From NCBI RefSeq assembly GCF_002303885.1, contig NZ_MRCM01000005.1:1-64000 (forward strand): a stretch of 64,000 nucleotides of DNA, written 5' to 3'. Numbering within the stretch: the first letter of the stretch is position 1; every line of letters starts with the position of its first letter. The notes beneath the pieces are model-generated. The model had not been told where the DNA came from and searched no databases. It saw nothing but the letters and a program-made list of their open reading frames with translations. A program made the position numbers and the translations under genes. This document shows, piece by piece, positions 9,046 through 18,752 of this stretch. The DNA is from Flavobacterium sp. ACN2. GTDB taxonomy: Bacteria; Bacteroidota; Bacteroidia; Flavobacteriales; Flavobacteriaceae.

Positions 9046-10020
9046 ATGTCACATAACAAAATTAGAGAAGACAAAACTTGTCTAAATTGCAGGCATGTTG
9101 TGGAGCAGAAATACTGCCCCAACTGTGGACAAGAAAATAGCGATAGCCGAAAAACTTTTCATCATTTATTTATTCACTTTTTTGAAGATTTAACACACTA
9201 TGAAAATGCTTTTTGGAAAACAATAAAAAATCTTCTTTTTAAACCTTCAACGCTTACTAAAGAATACCTTTCGGGAAAACGTTTGTCTTATCTTGCGCCG
9301 GTTCGACTTTACATTTTTATAAGTTTTATTACATTTTTGCTTATTGCAATGTTTCCAAATAATGTAGGTGAAAAAATTGATAAAAGCGAAGAAGCGCTGA
9401 ACAAAGAAATTTCTAAAGCTACTGATAGTTTAAGAATAAGCAGAAAGGAAGACAAAAGGTATTTTCATTTTAAAACGATGAAAGAACTTGATTCGATTCA
9501 AAAATATGGAAAAGAAAGTGAGAAGCTAAATGCTTCTTCTTATTGGTTTTCTGAAAAAGCAATACACGTCACAGAAAAATACACCAAAAAAGAAATTTAT
9601 GTAAAATTTGTTGAATCGTTCTTTCACAATCTTCCTAAAATTCTATTTATAATCATGCCGTTTTTTGCTTTTTTCTTATGGCTTTTTCATAATAAAAAAA
9701 GGTGGTATTATTTCGATCACGGAATTTTTACACTCCATTATTTCTCTTTTCTTTTACTGATTTTCCTCATCATGTTTATCATAGAAAGGGTTATTGGTCT
9801 TTTTGGAGAAGATAGTCCGCTGTCTTTTATATCATCAATTACAACATTTGCAGGAACCATCTGGATGTGCTATTATTTTTATCCTGCACACCACCGTTTT
9901 TATGGCGAATCAAGAATAGTCTCTTTTATAAAAAGCTTTTTATTGTTTATAATAAATTCTCTTTTTATCCTATTTTTACTGACTTTATACGTTCTTTACA
10001 CATTTATTAATTTACACTAA
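9046..10020 (+). CDS. DUF3667 membrane protein with N-terminal zinc ribbon
   Basis: This 324-residue protein belongs to the DUF3667 family typical of Bacteroidota. A four-cysteine zinc ribbon (CLNC ... YCPNCGQ) occupies about residues 12-30, followed by the conserved FEDLTHYENAFWKTIKNLLFKPSTLTKEYLSGKRLSYLAPVRLY. A charged, probably coiled region (about 105-180) separates the first membrane segment from a C-terminal group of about four hydrophobic helices. Function is not established. It ends 5 bp before the M28 peptidase gene, so the two are probably cotranscribed. Confidence 0.85.
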   Translation: MSHNKIREDKTCLNCRHVVEQKYCPNCGQENSDSRKTFHHLFIHFFEDLTHYENAFWKTIKNLLFKPSTLTKEYLSGKRLSYLAPVRLYIFISFITFLLIAMFPNNVGEKIDKSEEALNKEISKATDSLRISRKEDKRYFHFKTMKELDSIQKYGKESEKLNASSYWFSEKAIHVTEKYTKKEIYVKFVESFFHNLPKILFIIMPFFAFFLWLFHNKKRWYYFDHGIFTLHYFSFLLLIFLIMFIIERVIGLFGEDSPLSFISSITTFAGTIWMCYYFYPAHHRFYGESRIVSFIKSFLLFIINSLFILFLLTLYVLYTFINLH

Positions 10021-10025
10021 CTAGA

Positions 10026-11042
10026 ATGAAAAAAATACTCATTTTATTTTTAGTTGTTACTGCGTATTCTTGTAAAACTGCGCAGTCAACAACAGCCAAA
10101 GACAATTCGGATCCGTCAAAATATGTTAAAGCTATCAGTGAAAAAGATCTTAAAAAAATGCTTTACACTATTGCTTCTGACGAAATGGAAGGCCGCGAAA
10201 CGGGTTCTAAAGGACAGAAAAAAGCAGGTCTTTACATGATCGAGCAATACAAAAAAAGCGGAATTTCTTTTCCAAAAGGAGCGTCGGACTTCTATCAGCC
10301 AGTTCCTGCAGCATTTATGAATGCAAAACGCAATCAAAACCTTCCAGATTCAGAAAACATCTGGGCTTACATTGAAGGTACAGAAAAACCAAATGAAGTT
10401 TTGGTAATTTCTGCACATTACGATCACGTGGGCATCAAAGACGGCGAAGTTTACAACGGTGCAGATGATGATGGTTCTGGAACTGTAGCGGTGATCGAAA
10501 TGGCTAAAGCTTTTGCTAAAGCTAAAAAACAAGGTCACGGTCCAAAACGCTCTATTTTGTTTCTTCATGTAACTGGCGAAGAGCATGGTTTACACGGATC
10601 TCGTTATTATTCTGAAAATCCATTATTTCCTATTGCCAATACAATCGCAGACATCAACATCGACATGATCGGACGTCGTGATGTTGAGCATTCAAATACA
10701 AACAACTACGTTTATGTAATTGGTGCTGACAGATTATCTTCTGATTTACACAATGCAGTTGTAGCTCAAAACGAAAAATATATCAAAATGGACTTAGATT
10801 TTAAATTTAATGATCCAAAAGATCCAAACCATTTCTATGAGCGCTCTGACCACTATAACTTTGCAAAACATGGTATTCCAGCTGTTTTCTTCTTCAACGG
10901 AGTTCACGAAGATTACCACGGAAAAGGCGACGAACCTCAAAAAATTGAATACGACGCTTTAACTAAAAGAACAAAACTGGCTTTTGTCGTAGCTTGGGAT
11001 TTAGCTAATAGAGAAAATAGACCGGTAGTTGATAAGAAATAG
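10026..11042 (+). CDS. M28 family zinc peptidase, lipoprotein
   Basis: This 338-residue aminopeptidase-like enzyme should be lipid-anchored: a lipobox-like stretch ends at C16 (VTAYSC). The M28 metal and catalytic residues are present: H131 and D133 in SAHYDHVG, the bridging Asp in NGADDDGSG (147-149), E185-E186 in TGEEHGLHGS, a distal Asp in NIDMIGR, and a late His in SDHYNF. It probably removes N-terminal residues from peptides in the periplasm. It follows the DUF3667 gene by 5 bp and is convergent with rho, sharing a bidirectional terminator at 11107. Confidence 0.92.
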   Translation: MKKILILFLVVTAYSCKTAQSTTAKDNSDPSKYVKAISEKDLKKMLYTIASDEMEGRETGSKGQKKAGLYMIEQYKKSGISFPKGASDFYQPVPAAFMNAKRNQNLPDSENIWAYIEGTEKPNEVLVISAHYDHVGIKDGEVYNGADDDGSGTVAVIEMAKAFAKAKKQGHGPKRSILFLHVTGEEHGLHGSRYYSENPLFPIANTIADINIDMIGRRDVEHSNTNNYVYVIGADRLSSDLHNAVVAQNEKYIKMDLDFKFNDPKDPNHFYERSDHYNFAKHGIPAVFFFNGVHEDYHGKGDEPQKIEYDALTKRTKLAFVVAWDLANRENRPVVDKK

Positions 11043-11050
11043 TTCTTTTT

Positions 11051-11220
11051 AAGATACTAAGGTGCTGAGATGCTAAGATTCTAAGGTTTCTTTTAGGAAC
11101 GTCATAAAAAAAAGGATGAGTTTACTCATCCTTTTTTTGTTTTATATATTTTTTGGCTTGCTTTTTTTTTCTCAAAGTTAAAAACCTTAGAATCTTAGCA
11201 TCTCAGAACCTTAGCAACTT
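11051..11220. repeat. Inverted pair of the CTAAG-type dispersed repeat around a terminator
   Basis: The left copy (11051-11088) carries AAGATACTAAGGTGCTGAG and continues with ATGCTAAGATTCTAAGG. The right copy (11182-11220) is its reverse complement with few changes. The rho/M28 terminator sits between them. The same unit occurs as an inverted pair at 15902-16072 and singly at 51979-52013. Confidence 0.85.
11107..11138. terminator. Bidirectional terminator between the M28 peptidase and rho
   Basis: A 14-bp perfect stem pairs a seven-A run plus GGATGAG (11107-11120) with CTCATCC plus a seven-T run (11125-11138), loop TTTA. A-run and T-run make it symmetric, fitting two convergent genes. Confidence 0.92.
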
Positions 11221-11223
11221 TAA

Positions 11224-13080
11224 CTAGTCATTCATTGAAATCAAAAACTCTTCGTTGTTTTTTGTTTTCTTGAAACGATCGTTTACGAAGTCCATAGATT
11301 CTACTGGGTTCATATCTGAAAGATATTTACGCATAATCCACATTCTTTGTAATGTTTTTTCGTCCAATAATAAGTCATCGCGACGTGTACTTGACGATGT
11401 AAGATCGATTGCAGGGAAAATACGTTTATTTGCAATTTTACGGTCTAATTGAAGCTCCATGTTACCAGTTCCTTTAAATTCTTCGAAGATAACTTCGTCC
11501 ATTTTAGAACCCGTTTCTGTTAATGCAGTTGCGATAATACTTAAAGAACCACCGTTTTCTACATTTCTAGCAGCTCCAAAGAAACGTTTTGGTTTTTGCA
11601 ATGCATTGGCATCAACACCTCCACTTAATACTTTTCCAGATGCTGGTTGAACCGTGTTGTAAGCTCTTGCTAAACGTGTAATAGAGTCTAATAAAATCAC
11701 AACATCGTGACCGCATTCTACTAAACGTTTTGCTTTTTCCAATACAATGTTAGCAATTTTTACGTGTTCTTGTGGCTCTCTATCAAAAGTTGAAGCAATA
11801 ACTTCTCCACGAACACTTCTCTGCATATCTGTAACCTCCTCAGGACGTTCGTCAATCAGAAGAACAATTAAGTAAACTTCAGGATGGTTTGCTGCAATTG
11901 CATTTGCAATATCTTTAAGAAGCATTGTTTTACCTGTTTTAGGCTGGGCAACGATCATACCACGCTGACCTTTACCTATTGGTGAAAACAAATCTATAAT
12001 TCTGGTTGAAATAGAACTGCCTTTTTCGGCTAGTTTGAATTTTTCTGAAGGGAAAACAGGCGTCAAGTGTTCAAAAGAAACTCTATCGCGAACAACTTGC
12101 GGATCGTGTCCGTTAATTTTTAATACACGAACCAAAGGGAAAAACTTCTCTCCTTCTTTTGGCGGGCGAACCACACCTTTTACAGTATCTCCAGTTTTTA
12201 AACCAAATAATCTGATTTGTGAAGTTGATAAATAAATATCATCTGGAGAAGCTAAATAATTATAATCTGATGAACGTAAAAATCCGTAACCATCAGGCAT
12301 CATTTCTAGAACACCTTCACTTTCAATAATTCCGTCAAATTCAAAATCTGAATCTCTGAAATTATTGTTGTTCTTTTTATTTTTATGATTAGGATTTTGA
12401 TTATTGTGATTTCCGTTTCCATTGCCATTCCCACTCTGATTTTGATTCTGATTCGGGTTTTGATTTTGGTTCTGGTTTTGATTTTGGTTCTGGTTTTTAT
12501 TCTGATTCGGATTGATCTTTTTAACAGGAGCAGTTTGAGGAGTTTTTTCAGCTGTTTCGGCTGTTGGCTCAGAAGTAGTTGGCTCTGATGGGGCTGCTTC
12601 TACATTTTCCTCTGCAGGAACTTCATTTACAGCCTCTTTTTCTTTTTTAAGAGCTACTTTTTTCTCGTATGCCGATTTGCTGAATTTTACAACTTTAGGC
12701 TCTTTTTTTGCTGCTGGCTCTTTGTTTTCCTGTGCTTCTACAGCCGCCGTTTCTGCAATTGGCTCAATTGTATCTACACTATCGTTTTTTTGAACAGTTT
12801 CCTCTACTTTATCAAATTCTAAAACGGGAGTATTTTTGGTATTTGCTGCTTTTGTTTTGGCTGGAGCAATTCTGGCACGCTTTGGTTTATCTTCTTTAGC
12901 ATCAGAAACTACTTCTGTTTGAGAAGCTTGAGCTGGCGCATTAGAGCTCTCTTGGTGTGCTAAAATCTGACTAATTAAAGTCTCTTTTTTGACACCAGTA
13001 ATCTTTATTGTTTTAGCTAACTTAGCTATTTCTTGAAGCTCAGAAAGCTTCATTTCTTTTAATGCAGAAATATCAAACAT
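11224..13080 (-). CDS. rho: Transcription termination factor Rho with long N/Q-rich insertion
   Basis: This 618-residue hexameric RNA helicase terminates transcription. A Rho_N/SAP-like helix bundle (about 1-43) is followed by a Lys/Glu/Ala-rich linker and an Asn/Gln-rich tract (about 188-240) with alternating NQ and GN units. The cold-shock-type RNA-binding domain (about 250-325) contains the [10 protein letters not shown] motif. The ATPase has the P-loop K381-T-G-K-T385 and the Walker B-like [15 protein letters not shown]. The insertion is much longer than in E. coli Rho (419 residues) and is typical of Bacteroidota. The gene is divergent from DUF4293 and convergent with the peptidase gene. 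Confidence 0.96.
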   Translation of the reverse strand: MFDISALKEMKLSELQEIAKLAKTIKITGVKKETLISQILAHQESSNAPAQASQTEVVSDAKEDKPKRARIAPAKTKAANTKNTPVLEFDKVEETVQKNDSVDTIEPIAETAAVEAQENKEPAAKKEPKVVKFSKSAYEKKVALKKEKEAVNEVPAEENVEAAPSEPTTSEPTAETAEKTPQTAPVKKINPNQNKNQNQNQNQNQNQNPNQNQNQSGNGNGNGNHNNQNPNHKNKKNNNNFRDSDFEFDGIIESEGVLEMMPDGYGFLRSSDYNYLASPDDIYLSTSQIRLFGLKTGDTVKGVVRPPKEGEKFFPLVRVLKINGHDPQVVRDRVSFEHLTPVFPSEKFKLAEKGSSISTRIIDLFSPIGKGQRGMIVAQPKTGKTMLLKDIANAIAANHPEVYLIVLLIDERPEEVTDMQRSVRGEVIASTFDREPQEHVKIANIVLEKAKRLVECGHDVVILLDSITRLARAYNTVQPASGKVLSGGVDANALQKPKRFFGAARNVENGGSLSIIATALTETGSKMDEVIFEEFKGTGNMELQLDRKIANKRIFPAIDLTSSSTRRDDLLLDEKTLQRMWIMRKYLSDMNPVESMDFVNDRFKKTKNNEEFLISMND

Positions 13081-13261
13081 GAATGTTCTATGAATTTAAT
13101 TATTTTAAGGAATACTGTAAAAAGAATAGGTAGATAATTAATTTGAATTGACCGCAGTATGAAGTGCTTACGGTATTATGATGCAATAATACGAATAAAA
13201 TTTTATCATACAATAGTATTTTAAAAAAAGAAAATATATTTTTGTAAAACATTTTTAGACC

Positions 13262-13672
13262 ATGATACAAAGAATTCAGACTGTATATTTATTTCTAGCT
13301 TTTGCTGCAACTGGCATTTTAATGCTTTTTGTTCCGCTTTGGACAACTAGTGCAGGAAAGCCATTCTTTTTTATGCAGGATCAGCTTTATACTGTTTTAT
13401 TAGGCTTAACGACTATGCTTAGTATTATCAGTATCATTTCATTCAAAAAGAGACAAAATCAGTTTGTATTAAACAGATTGAATATAATATTAAATTTAAT
13501 TTTATTAGGATTATTTGTATATCGATCACTAAATTTATCTGGAGGGACTGAGGTCTCTGAGAAAGGTATTGGGATGTTCATGCCGATTGTTGCTATCGTG
13601 TTATTAGTTTTAGCTAATAAGGCCATCAAAAAGGACGAAGATCTTGTAAAATCTGTTGATCGTTTGAGGTAA
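13262..13672 (+). CDS. DUF4293 four-helix membrane protein
   Basis: This 136-residue protein begins MIQRIQTVYL and has four predicted membrane helices (about 7-27, 42-62, 72-90, 104-122), matching DUF4293, a Bacteroidota family of unknown function. It is divergent from rho, a recurring neighbourhood in this group. A TATTTTTG -7 box is present at 13237-13244, 17 bp before the ATG. A strong terminator follows. Confidence 0.85.
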   Translation: MIQRIQTVYLFLAFAATGILMLFVPLWTTSAGKPFFFMQDQLYTVLLGLTTMLSIISIISFKKRQNQFVLNRLNIILNLILLGLFVYRSLNLSGGTEVSEKGIGMFMPIVAIVLLVLANKAIKKDEDLVKSVDRLR

Positions 13673-13704
13673 ACCTATAAACTTAGTTTATTTGTGCGAA
13701 GAAG

Positions 13705-13732
13705 AACCCGAATTTTTATTCGGGTTTTTTTT
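13705..13732 (+). terminator. Intrinsic terminator after DUF4293
   Basis: AACCCGAAT (13705-13713) pairs with ATTCGGGTT (13718-13726) around TTTT, followed by an eight-T run. Confidence 0.92.
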
Positions 13733-13791
13733 ATGCCTTATTTTATCATAAATCAGACCTAAAGGGCATTATAGATATGTGATTTACATGA

Positions 13792-13799
13792 TAAATTTG
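13792..13799 (+). promoter_or_regulatory. -7 box upstream of the response regulator
   Basis: TAAATTTG fits TAnnTTTG and lies 23 bp before the ATG at 13823. No clear TTG is visible at the -33 distance, so only the -7 element is supported. Confidence 0.45.
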
Positions 13800-13822
13800 C
13801 ATTTTCGAATTCAAATACAATC

Positions 13823-14482
13823 ATGACACCAAAAATAAGGATCCATCTTGCAGACGATCATCAGGTATTAATTGATGGTCTTTCAAACCTGCTCCAAACT
13901 GTTTCAAATTTTGAATTAGTCGGAACTTCTTTAGACGGCACCACCATTTATGATGATGTCATGAATGACAAAGCCGATATTTTAATTCTAGATATTAGTA
14001 TGCCAAAGAAAGACGGCATAGAGGTACTGAAAGAATTTAATGAAAAAGAAATGCCTTGCAAAGCCATTATTTTATCCAGTTACGATGATCTAAAAATCAT
14101 TAAAGAAGTTATGAAATTAGGCGCAAAGGGTTATCTGCTAAAAAATTGCGCAGGAGAAAATATTATTGAAGCCGTCGAAGCCGTTTATCAAGGGCAGGAA
14201 TATTTTAGCGACAGCGTTAGAGAGAAAATTTTCAATACTTTTAGAGACAATCCCAAATTAAATCAAAACGCAATTATAGAAAACCCAATTTTAAGTCCGC
14301 GTGAGATTGAAATCATTATTTTAATTGCCTTAGAATACAGCGGTACAGAAATTAGCAAAAAACTTTTTATCAGTTCACATACTGTCGAGACGCATCGAAA
14401 AAACATCATGAAAAAGCTTAATATAAAAAGCACAATAGGTCTGGTAAAATACGCTCTTAAAAACAATTTGATTAATCCTTAA
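13823..14482 (+). CDS. LuxR/NarL-type response regulator
   Basis: This 219-residue protein has an N-terminal receiver domain (about 1-125; acidic pair in LADDHQ, phosphoacceptor D57 in LILDISMPKKDG, and K in the KGYLLKN region) and a C-terminal LuxR helix-turn-helix (about 150-215; LSPREIEIIILIA and SSHTVETHRKNIMKKL). It is a phosphorylation-controlled transcription factor. The partner kinase gene starts 11 bp downstream, so they form one operon. Target genes cannot be read from the sequence. Confidence 0.93.
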   Translation: MTPKIRIHLADDHQVLIDGLSNLLQTVSNFELVGTSLDGTTIYDDVMNDKADILILDISMPKKDGIEVLKEFNEKEMPCKAIILSSYDDLKIIKEVMKLGAKGYLLKNCAGENIIEAVEAVYQGQEYFSDSVREKIFNTFRDNPKLNQNAIIENPILSPREIEIIILIALEYSGTEISKKLFISSHTVETHRKNIMKKLNIKSTIGLVKYALKNNLINP

Positions 14483-14493
14483 AGATTGCTTTT

Positions 14494-15399
14494 ATGTTTC
14501 GTTTCAAATTCATTCTATTTCTTCTTTTACTTTTTTCTTTTGAAGGAAATAGTATCGCACAATCAAAGGATACAGCAAAAGTTTCACAAACGGCAAACAA
14601 CCAAACGACCGTTAATCATCTTAGTAAATCAGAACAGCTTCGAAATAAAAAAATCGTCAGTTTAACCATTATACTTACTGTCATCATTTTTCTTTTGTTT
14701 TACTTTTTATACCAAAACAACAAACTAAAACAGAAAATAAAACGAAAAGACACCAAACAGAAAATCCTTCTCAATATTATCAATTCTGGAATTGACTCTC
14801 AAGAAGTAGAGCGTAAAAAAATTGCTTCTTTTCTCCATGACAATATCAATTCATTATTGTCTTCTGCGGGATTACACCTAAATACGTTTACAGCTCAAAA
14901 CGATGTAAAATCGGAAGAAATACGAAAAGCAAAAGCAATTCTATCAGAAGTGCATGAACTTTTACGCGATATGTCTCATGATCTTGTTCCGTCGCTTTTG
15001 GTTCGTTTTGGATTAATTTATGCTTTGGAAGATCTATGCGAGAAAAACTCAAACTCTGCAATTGAATTTGAATTTTCAAGCACTATTCCGACCAGTAGAA
15101 GATATGTTGAAAAATTTGAAATGAAAATCTATTTCATAGTTAGTGAATTGTTCAGCAATATTACCAAACATAGCAATGCTCAAAAAGCAAAACTTTCTTT
15201 AGCAGAAAAAGACAACCAACTAATCCTCCACATTCACGATGACGGAATTGGTTTTAAAACTCAAAAATTAAAAGACGCTGAAGGGTTCGGTTTAAGTAGA
15301 ATTAGAGCTAGAATCAAAAAATATAAAGGAACTTTATCGATAACTTCAAAAGAAAATCAGGGAACCAAAATAAAGATTCAGATTCCGTTGCCGCATTAA
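14494..15399 (+). CDS. Sensor histidine kinase, HisKA_3/NarL type
   Basis: This 301-residue kinase has a signal-peptide-like N-terminus (1-23), a short periplasmic loop, one membrane helix (about 53-73), a HisKA_3 dimerisation region with the phosphorylated H115 in ASFLHDNINSLL, and a C-terminal HATPase with DDGIGF and GFGLSRIRARI. It lacks the TPR or beta-propeller sensor common in Bacteroidota kinases, so the signal is probably sensed within the membrane or by the short loop. It pairs with the upstream response regulator. It ends directly against the convergent phosphoesterase gene (15399/15400) without a spacer. Confidence 0.92.
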   Translation: MFRFKFILFLLLLFSFEGNSIAQSKDTAKVSQTANNQTTVNHLSKSEQLRNKKIVSLTIILTVIIFLLFYFLYQNNKLKQKIKRKDTKQKILLNIINSGIDSQEVERKKIASFLHDNINSLLSSAGLHLNTFTAQNDVKSEEIRKAKAILSEVHELLRDMSHDLVPSLLVRFGLIYALEDLCEKNSNSAIEFEFSSTIPTSRRYVEKFEMKIYFIVSELFSNITKHSNAQKAKLSLAEKDNQLILHIHDDGIGFKTQKLKDAEGFGLSRIRARIKKYKGTLSITSKENQGTKIKIQIPLPH

Positions 15400-15894
15400 T
15401 TACTTCTCTCCTATCTCTATAATTTCCAAATCTTTGATTTTATCATCATCGATTACAAAACGCAACATGGTTCTTACTTTATGAAAACCGCTTTTTCCTG
15501 CCGCGCCAGGATTCATGTGCAATAAATTATTCTTTTTATCAAACATGACCTTCAAAATATGCGAATGTCCACAGATAAACAATTTAGGCGGATTCAAAGC
15601 TAATTCTTCTCTAACATTCTGATTATATTTTCCGGGATAACCGCCAATATGAGTAATCCAAACCGAAACATTTTCACATGAAAAACGATTATTTAACGGA
15701 AATTCTAATCTTGCTTTTGCATCGTCGATATTTCCGTAAACCGCTCGTAAAGGTTTTAGTTTTTTAATCGCATCTGTAACTACCAAATCTCCAATATCTC
15801 CAGCGTGCCAAACTTCGTCTGCCTGAGCAACATATTTTAAAATAGTATCATCGATGTGACTGTGGGTATCGGAAAGGAGAAGAATTTTGGTCAT
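15400..15894 (-). CDS. YfcE/MJ0936-family metallophosphoesterase
   Basis: This 164-residue phosphodiesterase has the calcineurin-like metal motifs: SDTHSH near the N-terminus, HAGDIGD, GNIDD, HIGGYPG and CGHSH. I chose ATG 15894 because the longer reading to 15948 (18 extra residues) is simply a translation through a dispersed CTAAG-type repeat and precedes the natural MTKILLLSDTH start. The family cleaves phosphodiesters in vitro, with the physiological substrate unknown. It lies divergent from truA, a common Bacteroidota arrangement. Confidence 0.9.
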   Translation of the reverse strand: MTKILLLSDTHSHIDDTILKYVAQADEVWHAGDIGDLVVTDAIKKLKPLRAVYGNIDDAKARLEFPLNNRFSCENVSVWITHIGGYPGKYNQNVREELALNPPKLFICGHSHILKVMFDKKNNLLHMNPGAAGKSGFHKVRTMLRFVIDDDKIKDLEIIEIGEK

Positions 15895-15901
15895 TTTTAT
15901 T

Positions 15902-16072
15902 AAGAGGCTAAGATTCTGAGGTGCTAAGATACTAAGTTTTTCTAGCATTTAAATTGTAGAGACGCACTGCTGTGCGTCTAAAACTCGATTAGCAAATAAC
16001 AAATATCAAAAACATCATAACATTCCTATAGAAAAAACTTAGAATCTTAGCGCCTCAGAACCTTAGTATCTT
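15902..16072. repeat. Second inverted pair of the CTAAG-type repeat with an internal hairpin
   Basis: Left arm 15902-15936 (GCTAAGATTCTGAGGTGC core) and right arm 16038-16072 are imperfect reverse complements. Between them is the perfect hairpin AGACGCAC/GTGCGTCT (15960-15967 with 15972-15979). The element fills the space between the phosphoesterase and truA and probably overlaps both promoters. Confidence 0.8.
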
Positions 16073-16111
16073 TTTCATACCTTTGCAACTCTGAACCTTT
16101 GAACCTCAACA

Positions 16112-16846
16112 GTGAGATATTTTATTCAATTCGCTTATAACGGAACACATTATCATGGCTGGCAAATACAGCCAAACGCTTCTTCAGTTCAAGAAACTTT
16201 AAATAAGGCTTTTTCGGTTTTATTAAATGAAAGCATCAGCATTATGGGGGCTGGAAGAACAGATACTGGTGTTCATGCAAGCGAAATGTTCGGCCATTTT
16301 GATACAGAAAAAAAATTAGACATTCCGGTTTTAATTCACAAACTGAATTCTTATTTACCAAAAGATATTGCGATTTTTAATATTATTCTAGTTCACGATG
16401 ATGCGCATTGTAGATTTGATGCTACAAAACGAACTTACGAATATCATATCAATACAGTAAAAAATCCGTTTTTACAGGAATTGAGCTGGTATCTTACACA
16501 AAAGTTGGATGTTGCTCTGATGAATGAAGCAGCGCAGTTGCTACTGAAGCATACCGACTTTCAATGTTTTTCAAAAGTTAACACTGATGTAAACACATTT
16601 GATTGCACGATTTTTGAGGCATACTGGAAACAAGAAAACGAAAAACTGATTTTTACCATTTCAGCAAATCGTTTTTTAAGAAATATGGTTCGCGCTATTG
16701 TGGGCACTTTGATCAATATTGGTTTAAAGAAAATAACTTTAGCTGATTTTGAAAATATCATTGCCAGCAAAAGCAGGGAAAAAGCAGGATTTTCGGTTCC
16801 GGCACATGGTTTATATTTGACCAATATTTATTACGATTACATTTAA
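16112..16846 (+). CDS. truA: tRNA pseudouridine(38-40) synthase
   Basis: This 244-residue enzyme isomerises uridine to pseudouridine at positions 38-40 of the tRNA anticodon arm. It begins RYFIQFAYNGTHYHGWQ and carries the catalytic D51 in GAGRTDTGVHA, the RFDATKRTYEY segment and RNMVRAIVGT near the C-terminus, all at the expected spacing. The start is GTG at 16112; no ATG precedes the conserved N-terminus. The gene follows a repeat element and precedes an ABC exporter by about 150 bp. Confidence 0.95.
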   Translation: MRYFIQFAYNGTHYHGWQIQPNASSVQETLNKAFSVLLNESISIMGAGRTDTGVHASEMFGHFDTEKKLDIPVLIHKLNSYLPKDIAIFNIILVHDDAHCRFDATKRTYEYHINTVKNPFLQELSWYLTQKLDVALMNEAAQLLLKHTDFQCFSKVNTDVNTFDCTIFEAYWKQENEKLIFTISANRFLRNMVRAIVGTLINIGLKKITLADFENIIASKSREKAGFSVPAHGLYLTNIYYDYI

Positions 16847-16997
16847 TAGCCCTGATTGAAGTGAAAAGCTTTTTTGAAAAAAATATAGTTTTTGTAATTT
16901 TTATGGAGCGACCAACGGAAGCTTTATAAAAATTAAACAAAAACATATTTTTGAGAAAAACTTGTAACGGAAAGCAGGAAACAGCTCCTAAAAACAA

Positions 16998-18752
16998 ATG
17001 AAAGCAAAAGCATTCGATACAGGATTATTCAAAAGAATTTTAAAATACACACGACCTTATAAATGGCGTTATTATGGCGTAATCATATTTGCCATTTCGC
17101 TGTCTATCTTCGCTGCACTTCGCCCCTATTTACTAAAAGAAACGGTCGATGGCTACATCAAAACTCATGATAAAATGGGATTGCTGATGTATATCGTTTT
17201 AATGGGAGTAGTTTTACTGATGGAGGTCTTCTCTCAATTTTACTTTGTTTATTGGGCCAACTGGCTCGGACAAGATATTGTAAAAGATATTCGAACTAAA
17301 CTTTTTAAACACATTTTGAGTTTCAGAATGAAGTATTTCGATTTAGTTCCAGTTGGCCAGCTGGTTACTCGCGCTGTTTCGGATATTGAATCGATTGCCC
17401 GTATTTTCAGTCAAGGTTTGTTTATGATTATAAGCGATTTGATGAAAATGGTCGTGGTACTTATTTTCATGTTTTATATGAACTGGAAACTAACCTGGAT
17501 CGTTGTAGTTGCAATGCCTATTTTGGTTTACATTACCAGAATTTTCCAACGTAAAATGCAAGTGGCTTTTGAAGAAGTTCGAACGCAGATTGCCAATATG
17601 AACTCTTTTGTACAAGAGCGCGTGACGGGAATGAAAATCGTACAGCTTTTTAACCGCGAAAAAATTGAAGCTGAAAACTTTAAAGAAATCAACAACAAAC
17701 ATAGAGTTGCTTGGATTAAAACGATTTTATACAACTCCATCTTCTTCCCGATTGCCGATATTATTTCGTCTATTACTTTAGGTTTGGTGGTAGTTTATGG
17801 CGGATTCAGAATTTTGAATGGAGATCATTTTACGACTTTTGGCGATTTGTTTTCGTATACCATGTTTATCGGAATGCTGTTTAATCCATTGAGACAAATT
17901 GCGGATAAATTTAACGAGATGCAATTAGGAATGATTGCTGCCAATCGTGTTTTTGACATTATTGATACACAAGATCACATTCAAGATACAGGAACCATTG
18001 AAGCGCCTGTTTTTGATGGAAGAATTGATTTCAAAGACGTTCGTTTCAGCTATATTCCAGAAGAAGAAGTCATAAAAGGTATTGATCTTTCGGTTTCTGC
18101 TGGACAGACCGTGGCGATTGTAGGTTCTACAGGAGCAGGAAAATCTACTATTATTAATTTATTGAATCGTTTTTACGAAATCAATAGCGGAACAATCTGC
18201 ATTGATGGAGAAAATATCGAAAACTACACTTTGGCTTCTTTAAGAAAGCAAATTGCTGTTGTTTTGCAAGATGTATTTTTGTTTGCCGATACGATTTATA
18301 ATAATATTACTTTACACAATCCAGAAATTACTCGAGACAAAGTAATTGATGCAGCAAAAAAAATTGGAGTTCATGATTTTATTATGAATCTGCCTGATAA
18401 TTACGATTTTGATGTAAAAGAGCGAGGCGTTATGCTTTCGTCTGGACAGCGTCAGCTTATTGCTTTTTTACGTTCTTATGTGAGCAACCCAAGTATTTTG
18501 ATTTTGGACGAAGCAACTTCTTCTATCGATACGTATTCTGAAGAAATGATTCAGCGTGCGACAGAAACAATTACAAAAGGAAGAACTTCGATTATTATTG
18601 CACACAGACTAGCAACAATTGTAAATGCCGATAAAATTGTGGTGATGGACAAAGGTTTGATTGTCGAACAAGGCACACATCAAGAACTACTTAATAAAAC
18701 AGATGGCTATTACAAAAACCTGTACGATTCACAATTTTCAGTAGCTAATTAG
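16998..18752 (+). CDS. MsbA-like ABC exporter (fused membrane and ATPase domains)
   Basis: This 584-residue half-transporter has six membrane helices in residues 1 to about 320 and an ATP-binding domain from about 345: Walker A GSTGAGKST with K382, Q-loop in VVLQDVFLF, signature LSSGQRQLIAF, Walker B ILILDEATSSID and the H-loop IIAHRLATI. It should work as a homodimer exporting a lipid or hydrophobic compound from the inner membrane; the substrate cannot be read from sequence. It follows truA in what appears to be a conserved core order, and precedes the ubiquitin-like gene by 180 bp. Confidence 0.92.
   Translation: MKAKAFDTGLFKRILKYTRPYKWRYYGVIIFAISLSIFAALRPYLLKETVDGYIKTHDKMGLLMYIVLMGVVLLMEVFSQFYFVYWANWLGQDIVKDIRTKLFKHILSFRMKYFDLVPVGQLVTRAVSDIESIARIFSQGLFMIISDLMKMVVVLIFMFYMNWKLTWIVVVAMPILVYITRIFQRKMQVAFEEVRTQIANMNSFVQERVTGMKIVQLFNREKIEAENFKEINNKHRVAWIKTILYNSIFFPIADIISSITLGLVVVYGGFRILNGDHFTTFGDLFSYTMFIGMLFNPLRQIADKFNEMQLGMIAANRVFDIIDTQDHIQDTGTIEAPVFDGRIDFKDVRFSYIPEEEVIKGIDLSVSAGQTVAIVGSTGAGKSTIINLLNRFYEINSGTICIDGENIENYTLASLRKQIAVVLQDVFLFADTIYNNITLHNPEITRDKVIDAAKKIGVHDFIMNLPDNYDFDVKERGVMLSSGQRQLIAFLRSYVSNPSILILDEATSSIDTYSEEMIQRATETITKGRTSIIIAHRLATIVNADKIVVMDKGLIVEQGTHQELLNKTDGYYKNLYDSQFSVAN

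Noticed and set aside
12385..12588. ORF on the plus strand opposite the N/Q-rich part of rho
   Set aside because: It is the complement of the Asn/Gln repeat and gives Ile/Leu/Val-rich artefact sequence.
15895..15948. N-terminal extension of the phosphoesterase
   Set aside because: The 18 codons are translated dispersed repeat; the natural MTKILLLSDTH start is at 15894.
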